DNA of 64,000 bases, taken from positions 1-64,000 of the forward strand of contig CAYNKA010000017.1 in NCBI GenBank assembly GCA_964397655.1, in the 5' to 3' direction. The notes under the pieces are model-generated. The model made no database searches and was not told where the DNA came from. It saw nothing but the letters and a program-made list of their open reading frames with translations. How positions within the stretch are numbered: the stretch's first letter is position 1; every line of letters starts with the position of its first letter. Shown here in pieces: positions 26,177 through 35,066 of the stretch. The position numbers were made by a program, and so were the translations under genes. This stretch comes from CAYNKA01 sp964397655 (GTDB taxonomy: Bacteria; Spirochaetota; Spirochaetia; DTKZ01).

Positions 26177-27361
26177 TCACAGGAACTTGGAGATCAGCAC
26201 CGGAACCAGGGCCAGTACGAGCCCCCCGGCCATGATCGAACCGAGCTGCCCCGACACGTTCGCGCTCACCGCCTGCATGAGGATGAAGGTCTGGTGATCC
26301 TCTGCCTGCGCCATGCGGTGGATGACCCGCGCCGACATCGGAAAGGCAGAGATGCCGGCCGCCCCTATCATCGGATTGATCTTGTTCTTCAGGAACAGGT
26401 TGATGAACTTGGCGAACAATACTCCGCCCGCGGTGTCGAAGACGAAGGCCACGAGTCCCATGAGGAGGATGAGGAGGGTCGCCGGCGAGAGGAATTTCTC
26501 GGCGGTCATGGTGCCTCCGATGGTGATGCCGAGGAGCAACGTGACGAGATTCGCGAGTTCGCCCTGCGCCGCGTTCGAAAGCCGTTCGAGTACGCCGCAT
26601 TCCCGGATCAGGTTGCCGAACATGAGCAGGCCGACGAGGGGCACGCTGATCGGCGCCACGATGCCAGCGATGATCGTGACCGTTATCGGGAAGAGGATCT
26701 TGATCGTCTTGGAGACGTCGGCCTCGTGGTAGGTCATCTTCATGGCCCGTTCCTTCTTCGTCGTGAGCAGCCTGATGACCGGAGGCTGGATGATGGGGAC
26801 GAGGGACATGTAGGAATAGGCGGCCACGGAGATAGGCCCGAGGTAGTCCTTGGCGAATTTGGAAGCCACGAAGATCGACGTCGGTCCGTCGGCGGCCCCG
26901 ATGATGCCGACCGAGGCGGCGAGCTTGAAGAGCTCTTTGGGATCCATCGCGGCCAGCTGCGGGACGAAGGGCGCAAGGAGGAGTACGCCCGTAACGGTGA
27001 AGAAGATGCCGAATTGGGCCGCCGCTCCGAAGAAGATCATGACCGGCATCTTAAAGAGCGGTGAAAAGTCTATCATGGCTCCGACCGCCACGAAGATGAG
27101 CACCGGAAAAAGTTCGGTCAGGATGCCCGCGTTGAAAAGTATGGCGAGCACGCCGTCGCTTCCCTCGAAGGTAAGAATAGTCTTGAGCGGGAGGTTGACC
27201 AGGATCGCCCCGAATCCTATGGGAAGAAGCAGCATGGGCTCGTATTCCTTCTCGACGGCGAGATAGATGAGAATTCCGCCGATCGCGAACATGACGAAAT
27301 GCTGCCACTGCAGAGCATAGACGCCTTCAAGCATGGCATGAAGCACTTGTTCCACAAACAT
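26177..27361 (-). CDS. oadB: Na+-translocating decarboxylase beta subunit
   Basis: 394 aa, about 9-11 membrane segments, typical length. It carries the conserved GAADGPTSIF loop (about 195-205) and GVLFAKFINLFLKNKINPMIGAAG near the end, both OadB/GcdB/MmdB hallmarks. Couples decarboxylation of a biotin-bound carboxyl to Na+ export. The ATG at 27361 follows GGAGGAGA. The biotin-dependent alpha subunit and biotin carrier that it needs are not in the window. Confidence 0.9.
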   Translation of the reverse strand: MFVEQVLHAMLEGVYALQWQHFVMFAIGGILIYLAVEKEYEPMLLLPIGFGAILVNLPLKTILTFEGSDGVLAILFNAGILTELFPVLIFVAVGAMIDFSPLFKMPVMIFFGAAAQFGIFFTVTGVLLLAPFVPQLAAMDPKELFKLAASVGIIGAADGPTSIFVASKFAKDYLGPISVAAYSYMSLVPIIQPPVIRLLTTKKERAMKMTYHEADVSKTIKILFPITVTIIAGIVAPISVPLVGLLMFGNLIRECGVLERLSNAAQGELANLVTLLLGITIGGTMTAEKFLSPATLLILLMGLVAFVFDTAGGVLFAKFINLFLKNKINPMIGAAGISAFPMSARVIHRMAQAEDHQTFILMQAVSANVSGQLGSIMAGGLVLALVPVLISKFL

Positions 27362-27484
27362 TCTCCTCCGGAAGGATGATTTTTCGAATTTTAAAGGAAC
27401 TGCCTTCCGGACATAGTTGTAATCCCCTTCAGCGGTCAAAGTCAATTCTTCGCGTCCGCCGTGCGGTGCGCGAAGGATGCGCCG

Positions 27485-29071
27485 TCAGGGATTCTCCGGC
27501 TTCACGAAAAGCTGCAGCAGTTGGACGAAGTAATAAACCTTCTTGTAGACGTTCACCATCTTCGATTTCACGCTGTTTTCCGAAGCGGTGTCGACTTCCT
27601 TCCAGTTTATCAGGATTTCCCAATGGGGGGCCTTGTCGTAATCGTCTATGAGGCTCTTCAGGTTCTTGCCGAAGGCGATGAGACTGTGAGCGGACTCGTT
27701 CACGATTCCCGAGGCTCTGTCGTTTATCTCCTTCACCGTATCCCGAAGCGCCTTCATCGCGGCCGGGTCGCGTTCGGTCCTGTTGATGACCTTGCGGATG
27801 CGGATGCCGTAGTCGCCTTCGTCGGCGCATGCGTCGTCGAAGGCGATGAGCTGGTCGGAGACGTCCATGATCGCATGAAAGGAATCCGACAGCTGTTGGG
27901 ACAGGAGGTTCGTCGTCCACTTTCCCCGGACGATGAGAAGATCCCTGAGCTCGCGCGCGTCTTTCTTGACGTAGTCGAGAAGAAACGCCTTCAGATAATT
28001 GGTCGCCTGAGTGTGCATGTACCCGGACAGCATCTTCTTCGAAAAAGTCGCGTTCGCCCTGTCCGTATAGTTCTTCATCCTGGACACCGCGGAGGAACCG
28101 AAAACCATGGCTGCGAGTTTTTCGACCTTTTGGCCCTTTTTCTCCTGCAGGATCTTCTGGATGAGCATCTCCGTCTGGGTCTTGAGTTTGTTCAGATACG
28201 GTTCGACGATCTTCTCGTTCGGCAGAGCCATCGTCGGTTTGAAATACGGATCCTTGTCCACATGACGCACGATGAGTTCGAGCACCCCGCTCCTCTTGAC
28301 CTCGTCCATCAGATTCATGATCTTCTTCCAGGCAGGCCGCGACACGATGTCCACGTTCCGGTATTCCTTGAGTATGTCGAACAGAGTGTCCCACTCCGCG
28401 TCCTTTTCGAGGGGAAGGAAGACTTCGAGAAAATCCTTGAGATCGTCCCCTATGTACTCGCCGTTGATGGTATCGAATTTCGGGGTGTAATTGTAATCCC
28501 GTTCGGACAGGTTCGAGTCGAACTTCTTGAGGAGGAAATAGAAATCGTAGCACACGAAGGCGTGAAAAACCGCGAACAGGTTGTACGTCGAATTGATCCG
28601 CTTCATCAGATCGTTGTCGAAGTACGCGAAGAGGCCGATCATGGTGTCCTTGATCTCTTCGGCCAGCTGCTTCGTGTCCATGGTCTTGGCTTTTTCGCGG
28701 ATCGTCTCCTCGGACAGGGAATCCTTCAGCGTCAGCTGCTCGTCCGTAAGATACATTTCGATGACGATGGATTTAAGGGCCGCGGAAGTCTCGGCGTTCT
28801 GGAGGAGGGTCTGAGCGGGTCCAACGACCTTGAAAATTTCGTAGAAGAAACGTGCCAGGCCCGGAAGCGCCTGCTCCCCTCTGGAGTTGTAGAATTTGTG
28901 GCGGGACTTCTTGAGTTCCTTGCCGATCAATTTGAGGAGCCGTTTCTTTTCCCTTTCCGGATCACCAGCTCCCATGAAGATCGCGAGGATCTTTCCGAGA
29001 AAACCCGATTCGTCGGAGCTTTTCGCCTTTTTCGCGGGATCGAGGTCCAGTTCCCGTTCATCCAAACCCAT
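27485..29071 (-). CDS. DUF5312-type protein, spirochaete family of unknown function
   Basis: 528 aa, acidic/basic mixed, no signal peptide, mostly alpha-helical. Resembles the DUF5312 proteins that I know from treponemes and related spirochaetes; no enzymatic motif is apparent. The start at 29071 (MGLDERELD) is supported by a promoter TTGACA-17-TACGAT ending 8 nt upstream and by the absence of any ribosome-binding site, i.e. a leaderless mRNA. A codon further upstream (29101) would lie inside the promoter. Confidence 0.7.
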   Translation of the reverse strand: MGLDERELDLDPAKKAKSSDESGFLGKILAIFMGAGDPEREKKRLLKLIGKELKKSRHKFYNSRGEQALPGLARFFYEIFKVVGPAQTLLQNAETSAALKSIVIEMYLTDEQLTLKDSLSEETIREKAKTMDTKQLAEEIKDTMIGLFAYFDNDLMKRINSTYNLFAVFHAFVCYDFYFLLKKFDSNLSERDYNYTPKFDTINGEYIGDDLKDFLEVFLPLEKDAEWDTLFDILKEYRNVDIVSRPAWKKIMNLMDEVKRSGVLELIVRHVDKDPYFKPTMALPNEKIVEPYLNKLKTQTEMLIQKILQEKKGQKVEKLAAMVFGSSAVSRMKNYTDRANATFSKKMLSGYMHTQATNYLKAFLLDYVKKDARELRDLLIVRGKWTTNLLSQQLSDSFHAIMDVSDQLIAFDDACADEGDYGIRIRKVINRTERDPAAMKALRDTVKEINDRASGIVNESAHSLIAFGKNLKSLIDDYDKAPHWEILINWKEVDTASENSVKSKMVNVYKKVYYFVQLLQLFVKPENP

Positions 29072-29079
29072 GGTACTAT

Positions 29080-29108
29080 ATCGTAAGAGAAATACCGGCA
29101 TCTGTCAA
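29080..29108 (-). promoter_or_regulatory. Leaderless promoter of the DUF5312-type gene
   Basis: On the minus strand TTGACA (29103-29108), 17-nt spacer, TACGAT (29080-29085), then 8 nt to the ATG at 29071. Confidence 0.65.
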
Positions 29109-29148
29109 CGGAGCAATCGGAGCCCGAGAGCCGGAAGGTGCGAGTTTT

Positions 29149-30096
29149 TTGTTATCTGACATGAATTTAATACCGTCCATCGGCCGGATCGGGCACGTCG
29201 GATCCGTATGGCCGCCCGGATACACGACCTATGAGGGGCACGCAGTCCTCGTTACCGCCCTGCCGTACGGAAGAGGCGAACCCTCGCATCCGTCGGCGGA
29301 ACGCCCCGTTGCGGGCATTGCTCCCTTCGCCCAGAAAAACTTCTACCGCGAGCTCGCGGAAAGGCTCAAGGACCTTCGCGGGCGGCTCGCGGCGGAATCC
29401 GGCCGGAAAGCCGAGGAATTCCGCGTGTTCTGCAATTCGAGATTTCCGGAAAAGCGGCTGGCGGTCGAAGCGGGGCTCGGAGTTCGCGGCAGGAACGGAC
29501 TCGTCATCATTCCGGGAGCGGGATCGCTCTTCGTCCTCGGAGGTCTGGTCTTCCCGGAAGGTATCTCCCCGGGCGGCGGGACGGGCCGCGAACCGATGGA
29601 GGACTTCTCGCTCTGCGGGGAATGCGACCTCTGCATGCGGGCCTGCCCCGTCTCGGCGATCGAGGCTCCCGGCTTCGTGAACCGGGACCGCTGCCTGCAG
29701 GCCTACGCCGCGGAGAACCGGCCCCTCCCGAAGGACGTCCGTGACGCCTGGGGGACGATGCTCTACGGCTGCGGAATATGCCAGGATGCGTGTCCGCGGA
29801 ACGAGAAGGCGCCGCCCGCCGCGGAATGCGATCGAGGAGCCATCGGCCCGGACGTACCCGTGGAAGCGGTGCTGTCGGCAGGGGACGAGGAACTCAGAAA
29901 GAGTCTTTTCCGCGGGACGGCCTTGGACCGAGGCTGGATTTCCCCCATCGCCCTCAAACGGAACGCGATCGTCGCCGCGGCGCATCAGGGAGCCGTCGGA
30001 ATCCTTCCCCTCGTCGAACGGTATCGAACCCATCCGGAGCCCCTCCTCGCGGAAATCGCGGAATGGGCGGCGGGCCGCCTTCGCCGGGGATCATGA
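29149..30096 (+). CDS. QueG-like iron-sulfur protein (epoxyqueuosine reductase family)
   Basis: 315 aa. Two 4Fe-4S motifs typical of QueG (CGECDLCMRACP, then CGICQDACPRN) and the cobalamin-domain stretch PEKRLAVEAGLGVRGRNGLV. QueG reduces epoxyqueuosine to queuosine in tRNA using B12. Shorter than usual (about 340-380 aa), and the residue matching the conserved catalytic Asp (VDTxPVxE region) is Asn96 in my alignment by eye, so the activity may differ. TTG at 29149 (AAGGTG upstream) or ATG at 29161 are both possible starts. Confidence 0.72.
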   Translation: MLSDMNLIPSIGRIGHVGSVWPPGYTTYEGHAVLVTALPYGRGEPSHPSAERPVAGIAPFAQKNFYRELAERLKDLRGRLAAESGRKAEEFRVFCNSRFPEKRLAVEAGLGVRGRNGLVIIPGAGSLFVLGGLVFPEGISPGGGTGREPMEDFSLCGECDLCMRACPVSAIEAPGFVNRDRCLQAYAAENRPLPKDVRDAWGTMLYGCGICQDACPRNEKAPPAAECDRGAIGPDVPVEAVLSAGDEELRKSLFRGTALDRGWISPIALKRNAIVAAAHQGAVGILPLVERYRTHPEPLLAEIAEWAAGRLRRGS

Positions 30097-30102
30097 AGAC
30101 GG

Positions 30103-30137
30103 CGAAAGGCCGGGGAGCCGGGCTCCTCGGCCTTTCG
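30103..30137. terminator. Long stem-loop between convergent genes
   Basis: 16-bp stem with one G-T pair (30103-30118 with 30122-30137), 3-nt loop, located between the convergent stops at 30096 and 30166. The arm ends in CCTTTCGTT, with only a weak T-run. Probably a bidirectional terminator. Confidence 0.6.
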
Positions 30138-30165
30138 TTCCGATCGATCGTGCGTCCTTCTCGAA

Positions 30166-30972
30166 TCAGCGGAAACGGACCTGGATCTGTTCCTTGGTCT
30201 CCAGTTTGATGGCCGGGTACTTCTTGGTGAACGCCTTCATGCCTTCGATCGAGTCGACCTGGCCCTTCATGAGGGTGTCAATGGCCCCCTTGTCCTTGAG
30301 CAGAGCGTTGAGATCCAGGTCCATGATCACGATCGTGGATCCCTTCCGGTGGTCGGCGTTCGTTTCGACGATGGTCCCGGCGACGTCCAGCGACATGGAC
30401 AGTCTCATGTCGCGGTAGAACTGCTCGAGCATTGCGGGGTCCATGTCCGGTTTTTCGGGTTTTTCCCCCTCTTCCTGCTTCTGGGGCTTCGCGCCTTTCT
30501 CGCCTGCGTCCTTTCGGTTCAGTTTGATCGTGAGGTTCGCGGGATTGCCTTTCTTGAAGGTGAAGCTGACGATCTCCTCGTTCCCCTCGTTCTGTTGGCC
30601 GCTCATGCCGGCCTGAGGCAGGGCCTCGCCGGGAGACTGGCTGACGCTCACCTTGTTGATGTCGTCGAACGCATAGACGGCCTTGTAGCCTTCGCCCATG
30701 TCGTTCTTGATCGGCGTCACGCTCACGAAGCGCACGCCCGCTCCCATCTTGCCCGCGGATTCCCTCAGTTTCTTCTCGTCGATGAGGCCCGCATCCTTTT
30801 TCGACGGATCCGCGGCCTGCATTCCTTTCATCATGGCGAGCATGTCCGCCCTCATTACGACGGTCTGCTCGATCGTGCCCGCCCCCTGCTTGTCGACCTT
30901 GACTTTCGTCTCCATCTGCAGGCATCCGGACAGGAGCAGTACGCAAAAGCCTGCCGCCATTACTTTCTTCAT
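30166..30972 (-). CDS. Lipoprotein of unknown function
   Basis: 268 aa. Lipoprotein signal with lipobox LLSGC (Cys18). After it a repeat-free, mostly polar domain begins METKVKVDKQGAGTIEQTVVM, as in LppM-like lipoproteins that form a beta-rich fold. A proline/lysine/glutamate-rich low-complexity insert lies around 155-180. GGAGGAGG ribosome-binding site, and a perfect TATAAT at 30990-30995 (minus strand) without a good -35 box. Function unknown; expected in the periplasm, anchored to a membrane. Confidence 0.75.
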   Translation of the reverse strand: MKKVMAAGFCVLLLSGCLQMETKVKVDKQGAGTIEQTVVMRADMLAMMKGMQAADPSKKDAGLIDEKKLRESAGKMGAGVRFVSVTPIKNDMGEGYKAVYAFDDINKVSVSQSPGEALPQAGMSGQQNEGNEEIVSFTFKKGNPANLTIKLNRKDAGEKGAKPQKQEEGEKPEKPDMDPAMLEQFYRDMRLSMSLDVAGTIVETNADHRKGSTIVIMDLDLNALLKDKGAIDTLMKGQVDSIEGMKAFTKKYPAIKLETKEQIQVRFR

Positions 30973-31088
30973 GGTTCCTCCTCCATTCGATTATATCCTA
31001 ATTGCGCGGAATTTGTTATGCTTGGCCGGCGCCGGGCCCGCAGCCTCGGGTTCCGACGATGCGCCGAAGACGGAGGGTATCGTTTCTT

Positions 31089-32231
31089 ATGGAAGGATTC
31101 AGGCTCCAAAAATACCTTTTCGGCGGGCTTTTCGCCCTGCTGTTCCTTCTGCTCGTCGTCATCTTTTCCCCGTTCTTCTATTCGATGCTCTGGTCGCTTC
31201 TCTTCTTCATCCTCGTCAATCCCCTGTTCGTCCGGCTCCTTCGTCCGTACCCGGAACGGGCAAGAGGATTCTTGGTGTACAAAAACGTGCTCGCGGCCGT
31301 CATTTCCTTCCTAACCGTCTCCCTGATAGTCGTTCCCCTCTTTTTCATCGGCAAGGAGGCGGTGAGGCAATCGTTCCAGATCGTCAAGCTTTTCGAAGGC
31401 TTCGTCAGACAGTATCACCATCTCATCGTGTTCAAACCGGACGATCACATCGTACTTCTCTTCAAGGACCTCAGTTCCAACGCCCTGGATCTCTCCACCG
31501 TCGACATCACGAAGCAGCTCCTCTCTCTCCTCAGCGAGAGCCTCGACACGATCGTGAGCGCCTCCACCTTCGTCATCAAGAACATCGCCAGTTTCGTCAT
31601 CAACCTCTGCCTCATCGTGTTCACGCTCTTCTTTCTCCTGGTGGACGGCCACTATCTCATGGGGATCTTCGTGCGCGCGATTCCGATCAAAACGGGGCAT
31701 CTGAAGGTCTTCATCCTGAAGTTCAAGGAAACCGTCAAGCACCTGGCGACGGGATACGTTCTCGTGGCCCTCTACCAGGCGACGGCGGCGTGCGTGATCT
31801 TCTTCGCCTTCGACGTGCCGGGATTCCTGCTCCTCTCCCTCATCCTGTTCTTCTTCGCCTTCATCCCGATGATCGGCGCCGCCGGCATCTGGATCCCCAT
31901 CGTGCTGCTGAAATTCCTCTCGGGGGACATCGCCACCTCGCTCGTCATGACGGCGCTCTGCTGGTTCTTCGTTTCGACCGTTGACAACATACTCCGCCCC
32001 ATGGTGCTCAAGGACCGGATCCAGATACATCCGCTCCTCATCTTCTTCTCCATACTCGGGGCCGTGATCTTCTTCGGTTTCCACGGGATCGTGCTCGGCC
32101 CGCTCATCATCATCTTCTTCTTCGCCGCTCTGGAGATCTTCATCGACCTGTACGAGATAAGGTCCGACGAGGGAAAACACGGCGAGTCGGATGCCGGGCG
32201 CGACGAACCCGCCGGTCCCGGCGCGGCTTGA
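31089..32231 (+). CDS. AI-2E transporter family (PerM-like) membrane protein
   Basis: 380 aa, about 8 membrane helices in the 3 + 5 arrangement of the AI-2E exporter superfamily. The late conserved stretch DNILRPMVLKDRIQIHPL (about 295-312) is the best family marker. Members export quorum-sensing molecules or act as Na+(Li+)/H+ antiporters, so the substrate is open. The ATG at 31089 is preceded by GGAGGG; the frame extends 29 codons upstream without hydrophobic sequence or a better site. Convergent with the response regulator, 10 nt apart. Confidence 0.85.
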   Translation: MEGFRLQKYLFGGLFALLFLLLVVIFSPFFYSMLWSLLFFILVNPLFVRLLRPYPERARGFLVYKNVLAAVISFLTVSLIVVPLFFIGKEAVRQSFQIVKLFEGFVRQYHHLIVFKPDDHIVLLFKDLSSNALDLSTVDITKQLLSLLSESLDTIVSASTFVIKNIASFVINLCLIVFTLFFLLVDGHYLMGIFVRAIPIKTGHLKVFILKFKETVKHLATGYVLVALYQATAACVIFFAFDVPGFLLLSLILFFFAFIPMIGAAGIWIPIVLLKFLSGDIATSLVMTALCWFFVSTVDNILRPMVLKDRIQIHPLLIFFSILGAVIFFGFHGIVLGPLIIIFFFAALEIFIDLYEIRSDEGKHGESDAGRDEPAGPGAA

Positions 32232-32241
32232 GGCGTCGTCC

Positions 32242-32943
32242 TCACTCGTCGGCGAGACGGTAGCCGACGCCGACTTCGGTGAAGATGTAACGCGGCTTCG
32301 CGGGTTCCTTCTCGATTTTCCTCCGCAGCCCGGCCATGTAGATCCGGACGTAGTGGTTCTGATCTCCGCTTCCCGGCCCCCATACCTCGCGAAGGAGGAA
32401 GTTGTGCGTCAGGACCTTTCCCGAGTGTTTCGCCATGACCACGAGGAGCTTGTACTCTATGGGAGTCAGATGAATCTCCTCCTCCCCGAGAAAAACCCTC
32501 CGCGCCTCGAGGTCCACGCGAAGGTCCCCGACCTCGAAGACGTTCACCTCCTGCGCGGTCTTCGCGGGAATGGCTGCGCCGTGCCTCATGGCCACGCGGA
32601 TGCGGGCCAGGAGCTCGCCGGTACCGAAGGGCTTGGTGAGGTAATCGTCGGCCCCCGCGTCGAGGGCCGCCACCTTGTCGCGCTCCTGCCCGCGGGCGGA
32701 TATGACGATGATCGGGATCGCCGACCACGAGCGGATTTCCTTTATCGCGATGAGCCCATCCATGTCCGGAAGGCCGAGGTCAAGAAGGATGAGGTCCGGG
32801 ACGTGGGAGGCGGCCATGGCGACGCCTTCCCTGCCCGTCTCGACCTCAAGGAGCCGGTACCCCTGGGTGGACAGGGAGGCCTTCAGGAAGTTACGGATGG
32901 GTTTTTCGTCTTCGATGAGGAGGAGCAGCGGGCTGTTATCCAT
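32242..32943 (-). CDS. OmpR-family response regulator, KdpE-like
   Basis: 233 aa. Receiver domain with phospho-acceptor Asp in LILLDLGLPDMDG (about residue 55) and a C-terminal OmpR winged helix (LTPIEYKLLVVMAKHSGKVLTHNFLL, then REVWG). Most like KdpE by the TPIEYKLL and YLTKPFGTGELLARIR segments. It overlaps the kinase gene by 8 nt. No kdpFABC genes are in the window, so the target is unknown. Confidence 0.88.
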   Translation of the reverse strand: MDNSPLLLLIEDEKPIRNFLKASLSTQGYRLLEVETGREGVAMAASHVPDLILLDLGLPDMDGLIAIKEIRSWSAIPIIVISARGQERDKVAALDAGADDYLTKPFGTGELLARIRVAMRHGAAIPAKTAQEVNVFEVGDLRVDLEARRVFLGEEEIHLTPIEYKLLVVMAKHSGKVLTHNFLLREVWGPGSGDQNHYVRIYMAGLRRKIEKEPAKPRYIFTEVGVGYRLADE

Positions 32944-34489
32944 TCGACGAGACCTCCAGAGGAAGCGTGAACCGGAAACGGCAGCCGCCCCCTTCCCTGG
33001 GAAGGACGCCGATCTTTCCGCCGTGAGCCTCTACGATCGCCCTGCAGATGGAGAGTCCGAGTCCAGTCCCGCGGACGCCGCGGGTGTGCGCGCCGTCCCC
33101 CCGGTAGAATTTTTCGAAAATCCTGCCGGCCTCTTCCGGCGGTATCCCCCGGCCTCGGTCCGCGACCTCGAAGACGACTTCCGATTCTCCTGCTTCAGCG
33201 GATACTTCGATCTTCGTTCCCTTCTCCGAGTATTTCACCGCGTTGTCGACGAGGTTGACGAGCACCTGTTCGATGAGAGGGCTCTCCATCGGAACGAGAA
33301 GCAGGGTTTCGGGGAGCCGGACCTCGACATCATGGTTCTGGAGCCGTTTAGCCAGGACGCGCAGGGCCGAGCTCACCACGTCCTCCACGGATTCGGACTC
33401 CTTGCGCAGGACGATCCGGTCGGACTCGAAACGCGTGAGGCTCAGGATGTTGTCGATCATCCGCGTGAGCCAGGATACTTCCTCCCCTATGTCGGCGAGG
33501 AGTTCCCTGTTCTCGCGGGTGTCGCCGTCCGAGAGTTTTTCCAGGAGGGCCTCCGCGGACCCTCCGATGCTCGTGAGCGGAGTCCTGAGATCGTGCGAAA
33601 TCGACCTGAGGAGCGATGTCCTGAGCCTCTCGCCCTCCATCTGGAGGTTCGCCTGATGCCCGTTCTCCGAATGCTCCTCCCTCTCGAGGACCGCCGAGAC
33701 GTGCGAGCCCACGGTTTCGAGGAGTTCCCTCCTCTCCCTGGAATAATAATCCCGCGGATCGCGGAATTGCACGGAGAGAACTCCGAACACGCGCTTTCCG
33801 TCGCCGAGAGGAAGGTACAGAGCGTCGGCCCCGTTCATGGAATCGGTTCCCCTTCCGGCCGGTTCGTTGTTGCGGAACACCCAGTCCGGAAGGGTCCTGA
33901 AATGCTCGTCCACCGGCACAAGGTCCCCGTCGTAGAGTCTCGACAGCTCCTTTCCGTCCGGGACGTAGAACTCGAACCGGTCCGGAAGCACCTGTCGCAT
34001 GACCTCCCGCGAAACGGAGAGAATGCCGATCTTCCCGCTCGTCTGGGCGAGGCTGCTGTTGAGCCGGTAGAGGAGGTCGGCCCTCCTGGCCTTCTCTTGC
34101 GCCTTGATGACCTGGATTTTGGTCCGAGAGACGAGAAAGGCGATGCCGAAGGCCGCGGCGAAGAAGACTCTGAAAATCCAGCGATCGCCTTCCGCCTCCA
34201 CGGAAAACCTGTGATAGGGCGCGAGGAAGAAGAACGGCATGGCGATGGAGAAGAAAACGGCCGCGAAGATGCCCTGCACGCCCTCGAAAACGGTGCCGAC
34301 GAACACGATCGCTCCGAGGAACAAAGCGACCACGGTCGTCATGCTCATGCGCTCAGAGCCGAGCCCCAAAGCGACGAGCATGGTTGCGGTCGTCACCGCG
34401 AAGGAAGCGACGGTCGGCCGGAAAAGATGCCAGGCGTTCCTCCCGGTCGTCATCTTCGCCGTGCCCCCGGTAAGACTGTAGGTTGCCAT
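32936..34489 (-). CDS. Sensor histidine kinase, KdpD-like without the KdpD N-terminal domain
   Basis: 517 aa. Four membrane helices near the N-terminus (about 20-115, DUF4118 type), a GAF-like region (about 140-280), HisKA with SISHDLRTPL (phospho-His) and HATPase_c (NLVDNAVKYS, DRGRGIP, GTGLGLSI). E. coli KdpD carries an additional 370-residue ATP/Usp-like input domain that is absent here. The ATG at 34489 has GGGGGAG 6 nt upstream. Partner of the overlapping response regulator. Confidence 0.87.
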   Translation of the reverse strand: MATYSLTGGTAKMTTGRNAWHLFRPTVASFAVTTATMLVALGLGSERMSMTTVVALFLGAIVFVGTVFEGVQGIFAAVFFSIAMPFFFLAPYHRFSVEAEGDRWIFRVFFAAAFGIAFLVSRTKIQVIKAQEKARRADLLYRLNSSLAQTSGKIGILSVSREVMRQVLPDRFEFYVPDGKELSRLYDGDLVPVDEHFRTLPDWVFRNNEPAGRGTDSMNGADALYLPLGDGKRVFGVLSVQFRDPRDYYSRERRELLETVGSHVSAVLEREEHSENGHQANLQMEGERLRTSLLRSISHDLRTPLTSIGGSAEALLEKLSDGDTRENRELLADIGEEVSWLTRMIDNILSLTRFESDRIVLRKESESVEDVVSSALRVLAKRLQNHDVEVRLPETLLLVPMESPLIEQVLVNLVDNAVKYSEKGTKIEVSAEAGESEVVFEVADRGRGIPPEEAGRIFEKFYRGDGAHTRGVRGTGLGLSICRAIVEAHGGKIGVLPREGGGCRFRFTLPLEVSSNG

Positions 34490-34597
34490 ATGAGTCTCCC
34501 CCACCTATTCTAATCCACAGGCGGGCGGGATGGAAATGCGGAAAGAGAAAATCGTGCGATCATCCGGGGATTCGTCCGACGGAAAGGAAGGCTCGCG

Positions 34598-34888
34598 TCA
34601 ACCGACCTTGTCGTAATCAGGATTCAGGATATCGAGCAATACGCCGACCGCCTTGTCCTTCTGGGTCAGATGTCGGAGAGCGGCGCCGCGGTACACGGTG
34701 TAGCGCAGATTCCGGCCTTCCTTGACCTTTCCGAGAAATCCTCCCTTTTCCAGGTCGGACAGGATCTTCCGCACCGCGCGTTCCGTGATCCCCGCGATCG
34801 ACGAGATCCGTCTCGCGGTGATGGAAGGCTCCCTCGCTATGAGGCTCAGCACGACAGCATGATTCGTAATGAAAGTCCAACCGGCCAT
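34598..34888 (-). CDS. Small winged-helix (MarR/ArsR-like) regulator
   Basis: 96 aa, nearly all one winged-helix domain: TFITNHAVVLSLIAREPSI, ITARRISSIAGITERAVRKI (recognition helix) and a wing FLGKVKEGRNLRYTVYR. The ATG at 34888 follows GAGGAG; the frame opens 20 codons earlier without a site. Divergent from the small membrane protein at 35067. An inverted repeat at 35011-35028 may be its operator. Confidence 0.8.
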   Translation of the reverse strand: MAGWTFITNHAVVLSLIAREPSITARRISSIAGITERAVRKILSDLEKGGFLGKVKEGRNLRYTVYRGAALRHLTQKDKAVGVLLDILNPDYDKVG

Positions 34889-35010
34889 CGACTCCTCTTT
34901 TCCTTCATTTCGCCGGAAAATGATAACAGACACCGAAGGAACGATCAATGCCTCAATCCTCCGGACATGTCTCTGAATTAATTCTTATTAATTATACCAA
35001 CATTTTAATA

Positions 35011-35028
35011 CATGAATTTGTTTTCATG
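35011..35028. promoter_or_regulatory. Inverted repeat in AT-rich divergent promoter region, candidate operator
   Basis: CATGAA-N6-TTCATG, perfect 6-bp arms. It lies 15 nt upstream of a TATAAT (minus strand, 34991-34996) that serves the winged-helix gene and 38 nt before the membrane-protein start. The region 34975-35040 is markedly AT-rich against a GC-rich genome. Confidence 0.45.
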
Positions 35029-35066
35029 CTAATGTTGTATCAACGACGTTCACTAAGGAGTCAAAC

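Noticed and set aside
27449..27478. Imperfect hairpin after the DUF5312-type gene as a terminator
   Set aside because: The stem is interrupted and lacks a T-run on the minus strand; not enough to call.
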